DNA of 64,000 nucleotides from the NCBI RefSeq assembly GCF_000524195.1, contig NW_020170475.1, positions 224,254 to 288,253 of the forward strand, read 5' to 3'. Origin of the DNA: Echinococcus granulosus. Taxonomy: Eukaryota; Platyhelminthes; Cestoda; Cyclophyllidea; Taeniidae. Below are positions 1 to 12,132 of this stretch, in pieces (the first letter of the stretch is position 1; every line of letters begins with the position of its first letter). The position numbers were made by a program, and so were the translations under genes. Below the pieces are notes generated by a model. The model did no database searches and had not been told where the DNA came from. It saw only the letters and a program-made list of their open reading frames with translations.

Positions 1-1719
1 TGCTGGAAAAGCGGGTGAAATCCCGTTTCTCTCATCGCCAACTCCACATTATTCCTGTGACTGCACCGCATATAACAGATATCTCAACCGCCGGCGGTGT
101 CGGTGGCACTGATAACGATGGCAGCGAAGGTGACGATCCTGGCGAAGGTCGAGTAAGCCCCTTTCAACGCTACTGCCTTCTCGCTGCCAGCCTCTTGCGC
201 ATCGACGACGCAAGCCTGCAGCAACTAACAACCAAGCTGCAGCCTTCCGATTGTAAGGAGTTCATCGATTCCGTGGCCCGGTGGAATGTCCACGTAGAGG
301 CCTTCTTCGAAGACGACTTGGTGAGGGACTGTTTACGACAGGCCTGGGAGGTTTCTACTTGTGTTAGGAAGCTGGTAAATACTATTGTAAGCTCAACTCT
401 GTTCTTGCCTAGTGACGTTCTCTCCTCTCCCCGCTTACTGGTCTGTTTATATTTGTGTCAAAGGCTCTTCTGATTGCGCAACTAGACGGGTCGAAGCCAC
501 ATTTGGACGTCGGGAACTTCATTAGTGTGGTGTCCAAAGTGTGCCAGGATGCAAAGACATCTCAGCTACTCAGTGAGTTTTAGGAACTATGCATTACCTA
601 CCCTTTAGCAACTTTTTAAGGTGGTGTGGTTACTTCTGTTTGTACTCAACCAGGTCTTTCCCTGCTGGAGCTAATTCTTGTCACTACAATGGTGAAGCTC
701 CACGATATTCACGAGGGTCAGCCACTCAACTTCGAGATCGTCTTCAGTGGTAGGTGATGACGTAACTAGCGAATTTCTATTCCATTGCTTGGGAAAATTT
801 TGAAAGAAACCTTAACCATCTTATGTCAAAGCTGAACACTTGGTGTGCATTTAAGTCCTTTCTTCCAGTTTCGTAAATCGTGTATCAGTTTTCTGTTTTC
901 TGCTTCAATTATTTTAAACTATATTTTGAGAACGCCAGTTCTATTAGTTCTGGGTTTTAGCATTAGCTTGGTGCTCGATGTGTTCCTACTTTCGGAAGTC
1001 AATAACAGCTATTTTAAGCTCACCTCCATTTAGTGGTTCCGTTTAGGCTAAAGACGGTCTTTTTACTTACCTACTTACTTTACTTACTTGATTGCTGCTC
1101 CGAATTTAAACAATTACGTTTCACTTTTAGTTTTCCTAAATGCTAGATAGGTTAAGCGACGCATTTGATAGGGCTTCAGCCTTCTCCATTCGACTTGTAT
1201 AAGTGGAAGTAATGTCATTCATTGGCAGGTGACCGCTTTAGGCGATGTCACCTTCCTTTTTTTTCACTGTTAATGATGTTTATTTCTCGACCTTTTTTTG
1301 CGCGTTGAATATCTTTGTCTATTTTTAAAGCATACTCTGAGATTCGCCACTTTATTCCAAAGCCGACTCAACTGGCTACTTATGAATTTTGAATAGAGTA
1401 CTCGCGTTTCTGTAAATCAAGCTGCCCGGCGTACCTCTACGAGAGGAAGGTGGTGTCGAAGGCGATGGACAACTTGGTGCAGTTGGAGTTAGTGGTGTGT
1501 GGCCGTGAGGCAGTGGTGGACGTGGTCACGCAACAGAGGCGGTGCCGCGGCGCTACTCGTTCCAACATCTTTGCTGCGGCGGCCAATCTTCCTGACCAGC
1601 TGAGGCGCTTTCAACCAATAGCGTGCTTCGTCTCCGCGCCCTCCCTCATCGCCTGTCTCGACACCTACCCTGGGTGCCCCATTGAACTATCTCAGTGGGC
1701 TCATTCTCGGACAACGTGA
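1..1719 (+). CDS. ORC4: Origin recognition complex subunit 4, 3' part (four exons, 5' end outside window)
   Basis: ORC4 is an AAA+-family subunit of the nuclear complex that marks replication origins and loads MCM helicase. The window opens inside an exon whose first residues, LEKRVKSRFSHRQ, match the ORC4 lid region. I join four exons: 1-386, 464-572, 654-749 and 1397-1719. All junctions are GT-AG and in phase, giving 303 residues plus stop. The third exon (LLELILVTTMVKLHDIHEG) and the last (VVSKAMDNLVQLELV, then YPGCPIELSQWA) match the ORC4 C-terminal winged-helix domain. The AAA+ Walker motifs would lie upstream of the window. Oddities are a Gly/Asp/Glu-rich insert at about 90-155, and a last exon longer than usual between the winged-helix strands. 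The 3' splice site at 1395-1396 was chosen because it restores both phase and the 30-residue spacing seen in the family. Confidence 0.95.
79..156 (+). other. Acidic glycine-rich insert within ORC4
   Basis: Directly after the conserved SRFSHRQ motif the protein runs through GGVGGTDNDGSEGDDPGEG before returning to alignable helices. Animal ORC4 proteins I know of have a short ordered stretch here. It is most simply read as a lineage-specific disordered loop. Confidence 0.6.
1061..1090 (+). repeat. Short imperfect TACT/ACTT microsatellite in the last ORC4 intron
   Basis: Imperfect tetranucleotide repeats (ttacttacctacttacttta and following) lie in the 647-nt intron 750-1396. No further meaning is visible. 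Confidence 0.6.
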
Positions 1720-2833
1720 CTGATTAAAATTACTTCTGCCCATTTGTTATTTGCCTTTGTCCGTTAAAAGAGTCGTGGTTTTTGTGGCAATATGGTAATT
1801 TTCTTCTGTGCTCCTTAGGATAAGAGCTTCCGTGCCCGGATATGTCACAGGTGATGAGGTGTGAAGGTCACTTCCCTCGTGGGGCCGGGTACGTTCTGGG
1901 CTTGCGTTGGTTACTATGGTGTCTGTGGTTTCCCCCAAAAACGAAGGAGAGAATTGTGAGGTTGTGCAATAATTGTGTTTGGGGTTGTGGGGAGATTGGC
2001 GTGTGCTGTGTAAAATGAGGTAACTGAGATGAGTATCCGGTTGCGGGCCAATGAGCTCTCTGGGGCCAAATGCAAACAAAAAGGCATCAGCGTCATGTAA
2101 AGTGGTGTTTTTTCTGCTTTATATAAGGACCGAATAATTTCTCCCCAAAATGTGGAAATGATGGTGGATGATAGAAAGGTAAAGGTATAGGAGCTCAAAA
2201 TATCTATGTTAATCGAATACAGCGATCAAGTGCATAGATGAAAAGTAGTTTGATTGAGCTTTTACCGCTGCATCGTGGAACTTACTTATTTATCGCATTA
2301 TTCAAGAAATGATAAGGCTTGGGCTAAACCGGAACACATTTTTAGTATGCAACGGAGATTTTGAAGGGAAATGCTAGGCTTATGATGCTTCTGCAACATC
2401 AGACTTCTGATACAGGCGAGATTCTACATCTAACGCTCCTTGGTATACTTCGAAAGGAATTTATATACAAAAATTAAAGGAATGAATAATAGAGGCTCCT
2501 TTACTTTTAGACAGTCTGAGCTTAATCTTTATCTTACTCATTATAATAAAAAATAAGTGAAATGTGATTCGAAGCACCCGTGTCTGCGTGTGTTATACTT
2601 GAAGTTTAAAAGGTAGCGTGGATCACCATCTTTACGACTTTTTTATCCACTGGGTATATCTCTCATTAAACGTTTTTAAAAAGTAGGCAAGCAATATTTT
2701 GGAACAGCTGTGCCGTAATTTTTAAATTAGTACATTTTCAAGGTCTCCCCTGCTGCTCTCTATTCAATTTCTAAGATCGGGGTCATTTTATACGTGTGGG
2801 CCCTGATAGGGCTCATGATATTTGAACATTAGA
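1720..2833. other. ORC4-HHAT intergenic region and ORC4 3' UTR
   Basis: No gene is seen. It must hold the ORC4 3' UTR and the HHAT promoter and 5' UTR. ATTAAA at 1723-1728 and AATAAA at 2545-2550 are the visible polyadenylation-signal candidates, and neither is decisive. Two overlapping minus-strand open frames of 94-110 codons at 1747-2198 resemble no family I know. Confidence 0.5.
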
Positions 2834-5800
2834 ATGCTTCCGAGGTTTGAAATTGCCGTGTACCTTACTATTTGGGCTTCGTTTTTTGTATATTCTTTCA
2901 TTTTTCTTGTTTTTTACTCCCACACCAAGCGTACGTGCAATTCGTCGCTCAATTTTTCCTTAGGAAATGTGTCAGCTTTTGCGCTACATTCCCTTCTGGA
3001 TAGGTCATGGAATGGGTTATGGAAGGTAAATCATGACTAGCGCATTTGCATTTTAGGACACCTCGGAAAATGGTTGGAATTTTGTCTGCTTTTATCTGTC
3101 AAAGATTCCACTGATTGTGTTATGGATTGGTTTACGCTTCCTCATCAGAAAAATAATAACTTATGAGGTTTGACACTCGTTTTATTTCAAATACGATATA
3201 GTCGAATTTAGAGCTTCTTATAAATGGTTTGGTTGTGCAACTATTTCGCTCATTTTCTACGCTACTCTTTGCGGTCGTCGTATCTGTTGCCTTTGCCTGT
3301 ATCGGTCATCTGTCGAGGTCCAAATCGCTGATATGGCTTATGACGTTGTTGGGCTTTTGTTTCTTTGAACTATTTGTGAAACCTTCTACTGAAGTAAGTT
3401 GTTAGTTTTTGTACTTTAAAAGATTTTGAATGTAGTTCCCATCTTTTAACGAATACGTACATACATGCATATTTATGTGTATAAGGGAGTTTCTGAGATA
3501 TTTCTAACTTGGCGTTGGGTTCCTACAACTCCGTTATTTACTGCATATTTAAACGAGTTATTCTTTGATCCAAATTTTACAGTTCATTTAACTGAAATCT
3601 TAACCTTTCTCATTAAGTTCATGGTAATTTAATGAGTGTTGATTTTGTGAAAACCATATTTTGCTTACAAAAATATATTCGCAACTTTTTACATATAGCA
3701 CAACGAATACGGAAGCATGGCGATTTTGCAGGGCAATTTAGCAACAATTTTGCTGCGAGCATCCAGCATCGGTCTAGAATACGCGAATTCATCTCCTACT
3801 ACCCTCTCTCTTCCAAATTCTTTTTATGTTCCGAAACTGAATCTTGGAGGCCTCCGCACTGTTCTTACCTACGCTCTCTACCCACCGACCTTCTTATTTG
3901 GACCCTTCGTCCTCTTTTCAGATTGGTGCGCCTTGTCCCGTCTTTTCAGATCTAAATCTCGTGAATTGCCTCTCCATCATAGAGGTTGCCTCCCTACGCG
4001 CATCCTATCCTACAGCAGCCTCATGTGGCGAGGACTCCGTCTTATGGCCTGGTTCCTTCTCTGGGAGCTGGCAGTCCATGTAGTCTACCCAAACGCCCTT
4101 GTTTTCGCACTGACCCAACCTGCAATGCAAGTACTGTCTCCACCTCCAAAATCAGTGGCCAATCAGGGCTTCCACGCAAGCCCCTTCATCGAGACTGACC
4201 GTTCGGCTCCTGGAGTGGCGGTGTACCTCCTTGGAATGCAGTTTTTTTTCACCTACCTTCAACTTTACGGATGGCCTCGCCTGCTTTCAGACCTGGAAAT
4301 ACTACTTACAAATGGGGTCTGTAGTGGGGATGGCGTTTTGTGCCTTGTCCCGGAGGGACCACTCTGTTTCAGCCACATACTTCTCTTCTCTCAATTGTGG
4401 AGGTGGGTAATAGCACAATGTAATTTTGAGTGCATCAATAACAGACCAATCAGTTTCGCAAACTTTTCTGGGTTATTTGTTGAACTGACTTTGTAGAAAG
4501 GTACCAGTCATGAAGAAGACCTGGATAGCGTTTAAAGTTGCCCAATCCTGTTGGCATTTAACATAATTAACACCATTCATCTACTTTAAAATAGTCTTCT
4601 CACAACGGCCAGTAAGTATGTGCATCTTTTTTTACACAGTCCATTTTTTCATTGTTGGAACGCTTTTATTGAAATCGAGCGTCTTACTCTACTGCATGTC
4701 ACTTCCAAGCATTTATGACATGAGTGAAATTATAAAATATTCCTTTTAAAACCTTATTTGAGGCTCTTTTTCTTACCCTTAAAAAGGTAAGTTCTCTGTT
4801 GGATTTCTGTGGAGCATATATATGTGACCTTTGTTTTTAAAACACGATAAATGCATCTTAATAATTTGTGCGACCAATTCCGTTGTTTAATGAATTTGAA
4901 ATAGCATTTTTTACATAATAAACAATAACATGTGGCCAAAGGTGTCTTCTCCTTTCCAGAAAATTCGATCAGGGTCTGTACAATTATCTAAAATGGTGAG
5001 TTTCACTCTGGCCATGGTAAGAAATTCATGTTACTCTGTCACAGCTTCTGTGTGTTCGAATAGGTATGTATATTTACCATGGCTGAAACAAAGTAGAAAA
5101 TCTCTCGCCTACCGAAGAATTCAGGCTGGAGTCTTGGCGTTTCTCTTCGTCCTCCTCTTTCACTCTTTGAACTTGGAGAATAGTAAGACTCATGCCTCGC
5201 TGGCTAAAGCCTTTTGCTTGCGACTTATTGAGCTATGATACCTATGTACTTGGGGATCTTTCTCACTGTATATTCTGCATGAAATAAGATTTTAAGCACT
5301 TTTTTTGCAACCTTGCCTTTTAAAACCTTGCTTTTAAGTAGTTCAAATGTTGAATATCCAAACGGACTTTGGAACACTCGGAACGACAACAGTTAGTTAA
5401 TGCTTTAGTACTTTTAGTGAATAAATAACTCATCCAAGCAAGGTACCCCAAAACACTAGCAGTGTCTTGTCTCGCACGCGCATGTCTGACGGAGCCGCGC
5501 GCGCACGCGTCAAATTTCAGTTGGAATGTTCCTCATTTGTGGTCCTACGGTCAGCCAGCCAGTAGTAGTCGCAGCACACACAGCCGCTGACTGTTATGCC
5601 TAGTTCAGACGAAAGGGGAAATGGGAAAGAACCCATTAAACGTTTGCTTATTAGGCAGCTCACTGGCGTAATTCGACTGAAACCTATGGTGATACCATTC
5701 ATACACCGTAATTATTTTATTTTGCTTCGAGGTAAAAAAAGGCATTAGATTTCCTATTTTTGGCATATTAGCTAGTAAGATCTACCTTATTTTAGGGTGT

Positions 5801-6574
5801 AAATATACGCTGAATCTCTCACGAAACTCTTCATTTATCATAACTTAGTTATAAATGCTGCAAGTTTAAATATCCGTGGTACGACTTACGTTTTCCACAA
5901 AACAGTTTCGGTAGAAGTCTGCGACCATTTTTACATTGACTTCAACAAAATGATTTATTATACCTGGAAAGTTAACCTCTCGGGTTAATACTGGACAATC
6001 TGGAATGAATAAAAGTGCACAAAGTGAAAATATTGATCAGATAAATTTCTTTCGTTTCCTCATCGGATTCTGCCATTATAACATTCTGCGGTACCACCAT
6101 TGACGTCTGTCCTTCTATTTACAGCAATTTGGGTCACAATAAACTTGGTTCAAAACTTCATTGAGCAGTTGGTCAAATGGATCTACCGATCAACAGCAAT
6201 CGGACTGGCCTTGGTAATTTTCCGTTCCTATTAATTTGTTGCTAACCTCACCATTTCTCAGCAAGCACGACTGTCACAAAACGCCAATCGTCGATTAACT
6301 GGTGTTCTCTGCAGCATCAGCGCTATGTTCTCCTCCGTTGGATTCTTCTTTTTCTACCTTGGTTTTGATTCAGGAATTTGGATCTTTTATCTCATGTTTT
6401 TGGATCCAGGTTAGCAAGTTAGTTTAGCGTTTACTTATAAAATATGAGTAGAATTGAAGGTGCAACATATTTGACTCGTTTTCAGTGTATCTGCCGGTTT
6501 CAATGATGCTATACTACTGCACCTATCAGATAGCAATCGAGGTCCAGAAATTCTCCAAAATTGAAGTCAAATAA
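2834..6574 (+). CDS. HHAT: Hedgehog acyltransferase (MBOAT family), complete in nine exons
   Basis: HHAT is a multipass ER enzyme that palmitoylates the N-terminal cysteine of Hedgehog proteins. Exons: 2834-3025, 3057-3167, 3202-3393, 3699-4402, 4960-4995, 5064-5182, 6125-6213, 6262-6409, 6486-6574. All introns are GT-AG and every phase fits, giving 559 aa (human about 490). The start MLPRFEIAVYL matches the family N-terminus, so ATG 2834 was chosen. Exon 4 carries NEYGSMAILQGNL and the YPPTFLFGPFVLFSD segment. The catalytic Asp (D403 in KFDQGLYNYLKW) and His (H445 in VLLFHSLN) of the MBOAT site are both present 42 residues apart, close to human HHAT. Further hydrophobic helices and a VYLPVSMMLYYC tail complete the fold. 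Porcupine and DGAT relatives fit less well because the N-terminus and tail match HHAT specifically. Confidence 0.95.
3026..3056 (+). other. 31-nt intron in HHAT
   Basis: gtaaatca...cattttag is 31 nt with GT-AG ends, contains in-frame stops and is not a multiple of three. It joins two phase-0 exons. Removing it restores the reading frame between GLWK and DTSENGW. Confidence 0.85.
3168..3201 (+). other. 34-nt intron in HHAT
   Basis: Begins gtttgacact and ends acgatatag. It is phase 0 on both sides, and the flanking exons of 111 and 192 nt are both whole codons. A second AG at 3210-3211 would keep phase and drop three codons, so the 3' site could be either. Confidence 0.75.
4960..4995 (+). other. 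36-nt HHAT microexon encoding the catalytic Asp motif
   Basis: The exon is flanked by tcctttccag and gtgagt. It completes Arg from the upstream exon, encodes KFDQGLYNYLK, and leaves TG to form Trp with the next exon. It supplies the MBOAT Asp motif, which is missing if exon 4 is joined straight to 5064; that join would also stay in frame. Confidence 0.9.
5474..5512. other. CpG-dense patch in HHAT intron 6
   Basis: A short run rich in CG dinucleotides (cgcacgcgcatg, gccgcgcgcgcacgcg) stands out in an otherwise AT-rich 942-nt intron (5183-6124). There is no coding signal. It may be a simple-sequence tract or a small regulatory element. Confidence 0.5.
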
Positions 6575-6654
6575 ATCTAAACAATCCTATAATTTCACCT
6601 TATTCAGTACAAATGTTAACTCTTATCACGTTCTGTTCCTTTTTCACTGGGGTA

Positions 6655-6660
6655 AATAAA
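6655..6660 (+). promoter_or_regulatory. Polyadenylation signal of HHAT
   Basis: AATAAA lies about 80 nt after the HHAT stop codon, a normal distance for a short 3' UTR. Confidence 0.6.
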
Positions 6661-9600
6661 TTCGACATATTTTTAACTATCTTTTGCATTCGAGTTCAAA
6701 ATCTAAAATGGGTTTCCTAAAAGAGTGCATAAATTATTTTTAAATGAGTTGGATTACATGTGCAATATGTCTTAAACATCCAGTTGTCTAGTTATTTTCG
6801 ACTGGGTAAATGTATCACTCTGGTGAAGTCACGCGGGTGGTTAGAAAACATAATCGAATGACGTTTCAGAAGTTAAAATCTTCAATGCAGTCATGATTAT
6901 TGCCTAAACAATGCCGAGCTTATAATGTGTGAGTTCATGAAATTATAAACAACTGGATTATTTGAAATGGTTATGCTTCTAATTATGCCCCACGCTCAGT
7001 GACGCAGCGGCAATATAAAGGATTGAGAATCGTGAAAGAATGGCCAAAATGGGATATCTTTTTATAGGTTTCTTCTACCATGCCAGTTCTACCACTTAAT
7101 CGAGCATAAGAACCAGCTGACTATTGTTCCGAATCTATATATTCAGGGAAACGATTGAATGCTCCGCACTATGCTCAAAATCTGGTAGTTTGTTGAATAT
7201 GTTGTTTGAATATGGCTCGACCAGCATGCTTAACCATGTAGGTTAGTTTTTTTGCTAATGATACTACAAAGTTAAGTGTTTTATATAGCTTTGGAAATCC
7301 TATTTAACAAAAGTAGTACCAAACTTTATTTTTAAGAATAAGAACTCCAGCTTCTCTTACTAGGTGGTGATTGTCAATCAAACCTAATGGGGAAAAGTGA
7401 AGCCCATCGTTGCAGACCTACGAGTTAATGTGAATTTGAGTGGTGATTATTTCCTTTTGTGAAATTTGTGGAAATAATGCCTTTACAACAAAAGCTTAGC
7501 TTTTTACTCGGGCACTGACCGCGAATTCGCGCTGTGCTTTTCCTGTAGTCCGGATCTCTAATGGCTAGCAAGTTAGGCGGATGGTCGTTCTAGTGCGCTT
7601 AGCGCCGGTGACTCCTTTATTTGAAGCAGTGGGTCGAAGTGAGCGCTTGAATGTCCTTTATCTGTCAAAACATTACGCTTACATTAAAATCGGGTCCCAC
7701 TTTAAAGAACAATCTTGAAAAGTGTTTTAGTATTGTGTGCATATGCCCTACGCTTTAGCTGGTTATCTGCGGTAACTTGCGTGAGTTAATTTTGTTTATT
7801 TGGTGTCATCTACAAACAGGGAAAAGGATATTTATTAAAAATGAAGTAAGTTGGCACAATGGGAGACATTAAACGGTAAACTAGAGCATTTTACATAACT
7901 CAATCGAATTATTGCGGCAGATATGAATAAAAAAGCCAATATGAAACAGTAACGGAATATAAGTTTGGGGTTTTATGCTTTTTGTGGATATGATCATCTA
8001 AAACCAAACCCAAACTATCTGAAGTGGAGATCAGTAAATTTAGTTTAAATACTGCGTGATTTAACAAGAAATAATTGTTTGAAAACTGAAAAATCACTTA
8101 GCTTTTAAGGTATCAGCGATTACGATAGATTTTAATTTTTAGAGTTAAAGGCGCTAAATTGGGAGTATTGTGTAGTTTTTTCCGCCTATTGCTGAGAAGT
8201 GATAATGGTGAATTCAGGTAAAATGCGTGCGATTTCTTGGTGATTCTCAAGTTTAAGTGAAGACAGGATGGTATTTGAGATTCCAAATGGGAATTTGAAT
8301 TTTAATGAAGAAGCCTGTTAGTAATTCCAATATTGCTATTTAACTATTCTGCCTTTAAATCAGTATAAATAGCTTAAGTTATTTTGAGAATTACTTACTA
8401 CTTATTACTTACACCATTTGTTAAAGCGCTTTTGTACAAAATTGGCTACCTCTTTTAAGGAATAAAACTCGTTCTCTCCATACAGATTACTCGGACTGAC
8501 AGTGCTGATGATGTTCTTCAAAGAAATAAAGTAGCCCGTTTTTGCTTGGGCACGAAATGGTGCAAAGTTTGACAACAGATGATGGTGTATGGAAAGAAGC
8601 GTGAGCGAAGCGTAATGATCCGAAAACACAGCCAATGCACTTGAGATACAAACGATAACTCTACTTGGGCACATCGGTATTTCCGTAATAAATACCACTG
8701 CAGCAAACTAAGATGAAAAAATACGGAATTTTGTAAAAAAATATGCCACTCCCCCCAAGGCACGCAAAACTTCATGCTAGAAACAGTGATCTCCTTATAG
8801 AGTTGAATGTAAGTTTGTGATTCTAAGTTCTCAAGGTAGATCTAAAATATAACAAAGCAAACATTTCTAGTGAAAGATTGGAAGAAAGTAAATCACTTAG
8901 AGTATTAATTTAGAAAAGCATAAACATATGACTCTTTTACCGTGACGGTTGGTTCAAATACCTTGGGCAATTTTTTAAGAGGGATGGAACCGGAGAGCGG
9001 ATACGTAATAAACTCTTCAGCAGGTGAAGTAGCCACGGTCATTTCGCATCCATGACTCCCCAGAATCGTTGCTCATCATATAACTCTCCTTGATACATGT
9101 AATGCCAAGCATTATGTTCTCCGATGTGATGTAAGCTACCACAAGAGCAATTTCTTGTCCTAGATTTGAAATGCCACTATTGATGGTTTATCTGGTTTTT
9201 CTAGAGTTAGCACTCAACTTAAGTGAGGGCTTACATTCCCACAGTCGCGGCGATTTGTCAAACGCACGAAAGCAGGCAGAGGAAGGATTGGCGTCTACAA
9301 GTTGGGATGGAACATTATTTCAGAAGATCCAAAATCTATACCACTGATGTAGCCTCGTTGTGGTTGCGATTCGTCGCATTCTCTTCCCTTGTTACCTATT
9401 GAGAGCGTTTTACAAAGACCTTTAAAAGTAGTACAAAGTAGTATAAATTAGGGAGAATGTTAACATCTCTTTGAAAACTGAGTAGACACAAAGCAACGCA
9501 TTGATTTCGTTTCTTTTGAAATAAAACCGATTACGAAAAATAGTTCTACGGAAGCCGTTTATGCACAAATGTGTATTAGTTTTGTAAATATGAACATACC

Positions 9601-11835
9601 GAAATCCCCCTTCACTTTTAAGCCGTAGGCACCACACAAACTCATTATGATATCGGAACTTTAGTGTTCTTAATAGGCGCTCCAAATAATAAATCTTCAA
9701 CCGCCATATTAGGGAAGGTTACTGGGGGGCGCATTGGTCCTCAATGATGCCGTAGAAAATGTAGATGACTCCTGAAACGAATCGGTGATAATCAAAATTT
9801 CCCAGTTTTAAAGTTACCTCTAATTGAAATAAAAATGATTTCCCACCCTCTGCCTTTGACACGCGCATTAATATGGGTCAGTTTTTGATAGATTTTATTT
9901 GAGTGGTTAACCTGTCATTTGCAACAGATTAACCGAAAAGCATATTTAAACGACTGTCTGCACGGGCAGTTCAAAACTTATCAATTCCTGATTTAATAAA
10001 AGGCCTTCCACATGGCCATAACCTCAAACTTGACGGAGCTTTGGCTGAAGGTAGGGAAGGGGTGCGATAAAATCTAAGAGAGGAAGAATAAATCTTGATG
10101 TTCAGATGACGGCAAAAAAGCAGGGCGTAAATGGACCATGCCTCCATCCTCAACGAGGAGATGGGCGGCTCATATGGCCGAGCCTTTAACCCAAACGATC
10201 TGCCGTAGGTTCTGCAGCTCAGCACACCACTTACACCAAAGTTATGATTCTCTTTCACTCTAAAGAGCACCCTCTACTTCAGAAAGAGCAATGTTAGGTC
10301 ACTTAAGCCAGTGTACACACCACCGTGCTGAAGTGCAGGCGGTCAGAATTGGCTTCTGCATGACATGATTGAGCAGTTTCTTCGAGTCATTATATTTCTT
10401 ACGTGTCAAGTGATATCCAAGTCGTAAGTTCTGGACGAGTGTTCCGACACAATTGAAGTGGATCGTGCTAAAAATGAGCTCAGCGGAGGTAACTTTAGGT
10501 GATAAGACAAAGTTAAAATTGTTATTATTTCTACCAAAATGGACTGCTAATACAGCTTTTGTACAACTGACTCCACCCGCCAGATCTTATTTCACATTTA
10601 TCTTACTTTGTTACATTGCTAAAACGTTAGGCTGTTATATTGTTTTGGTAAAAAGCAAAGAGGTAAAAGAGTACAAGAGATTGTAAGAGTGCGCCTGACG
10701 TATCAATAGTGCAAACTTCCTTTAGGGAAGATTATCACTTCGAAGGATTTCTGTTAAAAAAAAGAGATCTTGAAAGTCGTAAAGGAATACGCATTCGACG
10801 GAGAACGTCTTATTTGCCTTAGCACTTTATGTAGATTACGTTTTTTTCAAAACTCGGTAATTCCTGCGGTAGCTAACCATACATTTTAATTAATTTAGAA
10901 TAGAAGTAACTCTAATTGATGAATTTTAAACCAAATAATTTAAGAACACTAGGCAAGATATTGCATTAGTTCTCTATTGCGGTTTTTATGAGAACTGCCG
11001 TTTACACTCAACTATTGTCCTCCTGGAAGAGATTATTTATTGCGGACACTCTCCTAATTTTTAACGGAGACAAAACCGCATGCTTGGGGTAGTGATAGCA
11101 AGGTCTGTAAATGTTGAGCAGAAGGTTAACTTTGGCATTCGACCTTAAAAACGGTAACTATTTTGAAGGAATCGAAGTGGTACCTGATTTCTATGTTTTA
11201 AAACTGGTTCCCGAATCGGATATATCTTTAAGATCTTTTAGGTTTTGGAGTATTCCATATGCAGACTAAAACAATTCTAAATTTACACTCACGATAATTG
11301 ACTCGCTCGTGCAGAAGGAGAGAGTTTATTACTAAATTTTCGAGTTTGCATTTATTCCCTTCGGGTAATCTGCTGCGGTTTTTTGAATCCGCATCTTTTT
11401 ATTTATCAGTTCGAAATTGGGCTGAAAATGAAGAAAAATCATTTGCCTTTGTGAGTGTAGAGAGAAAGTAGAGACAAGTTTGTGAAAAAAATAACTCTGA
11501 CTAAAATTTATTGTTCTGAGGTTTATGAAGAATGCGAGAAGAGGAATGAAAATTTGTAACAAATTGTTCTTGTAATTCTTAGGCAAACGTAAATGTATGA
11601 ATTATTGAACTTTGATTAAAATCGTCTAGTTTTTGTCCTTAAAATGATCGGCAGCTTAATAAAATCCTGCCAAATGGTAGTTCATAGCAGTAAATAAATT
11701 ATAGCATACAACACATGAGGGGATTACGGGAAAGTAGTTTTAGGTAAAATGGCTCACCGCAAATGACGGATATATCAACAGCAAAGGGCATTTATCAAAG
11801 TAGAAAAAACAAAAAATCTTTAAAAATGCTCAAAA

Positions 11836-12132
11836 TTGGTACCGTTCCTTAAGTGCTGCTCTGATGGCCGAAAAACTCAACCCTACACGTCAGGTGTAAG
11901 AGCAGAAATGTTTGAAATATGCAACAAAATGGTATCGGACGACATGGCGGCATTACTTTTAACGATTGTGAAGGAGATTTGCACTGGCCTGACTTCAGGC
12001 ACCGCCATAAACATAGCTATCTCTAGAACAGTCTTGATGGGCTACTGCGACGTGGCAATGGGTGAAGTGACCACCACGGCGTTTATATCTAAGCGGCTGC
12101 AACTACTCGGGAACTTAAACTCAAGACAATAA
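11836..12132 (+). other. Unassigned 98-codon open frame in a GC-richer island
   Basis: The frame is open from at least 11836 to a TAA at 12130-12132 and has more balanced codon composition than its surroundings. It includes VRAEMFEICNKMVSDDMAAL and GTAINIAISRTVLMGY. I recognise no family and see no convincing promoter, ATG context or donor. It could be an exon, a repeat fragment or chance. Confidence 0.2.

Noticed and set aside
1747..2198. Minus-strand overlapping open frames of 94 and 110 codons downstream of ORC4
   Set aside because: Low-complexity Ser/Thr/His/Pro composition, no family resemblance, and located where the ORC4 3' UTR and HHAT promoter should be.
5064..5182. Direct joining of HHAT exon 4 to 5064 without the microexon
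   Set aside because: It would be in frame but removes the catalytic Asp motif that aligns with the family, so the microexon model was preferred as the main transcript.
8945..8960. GGTTCAAATACC resembling a tRNA T-loop
   Set aside because: No matching A box, acceptor stem or anticodon arm could be folded around it.
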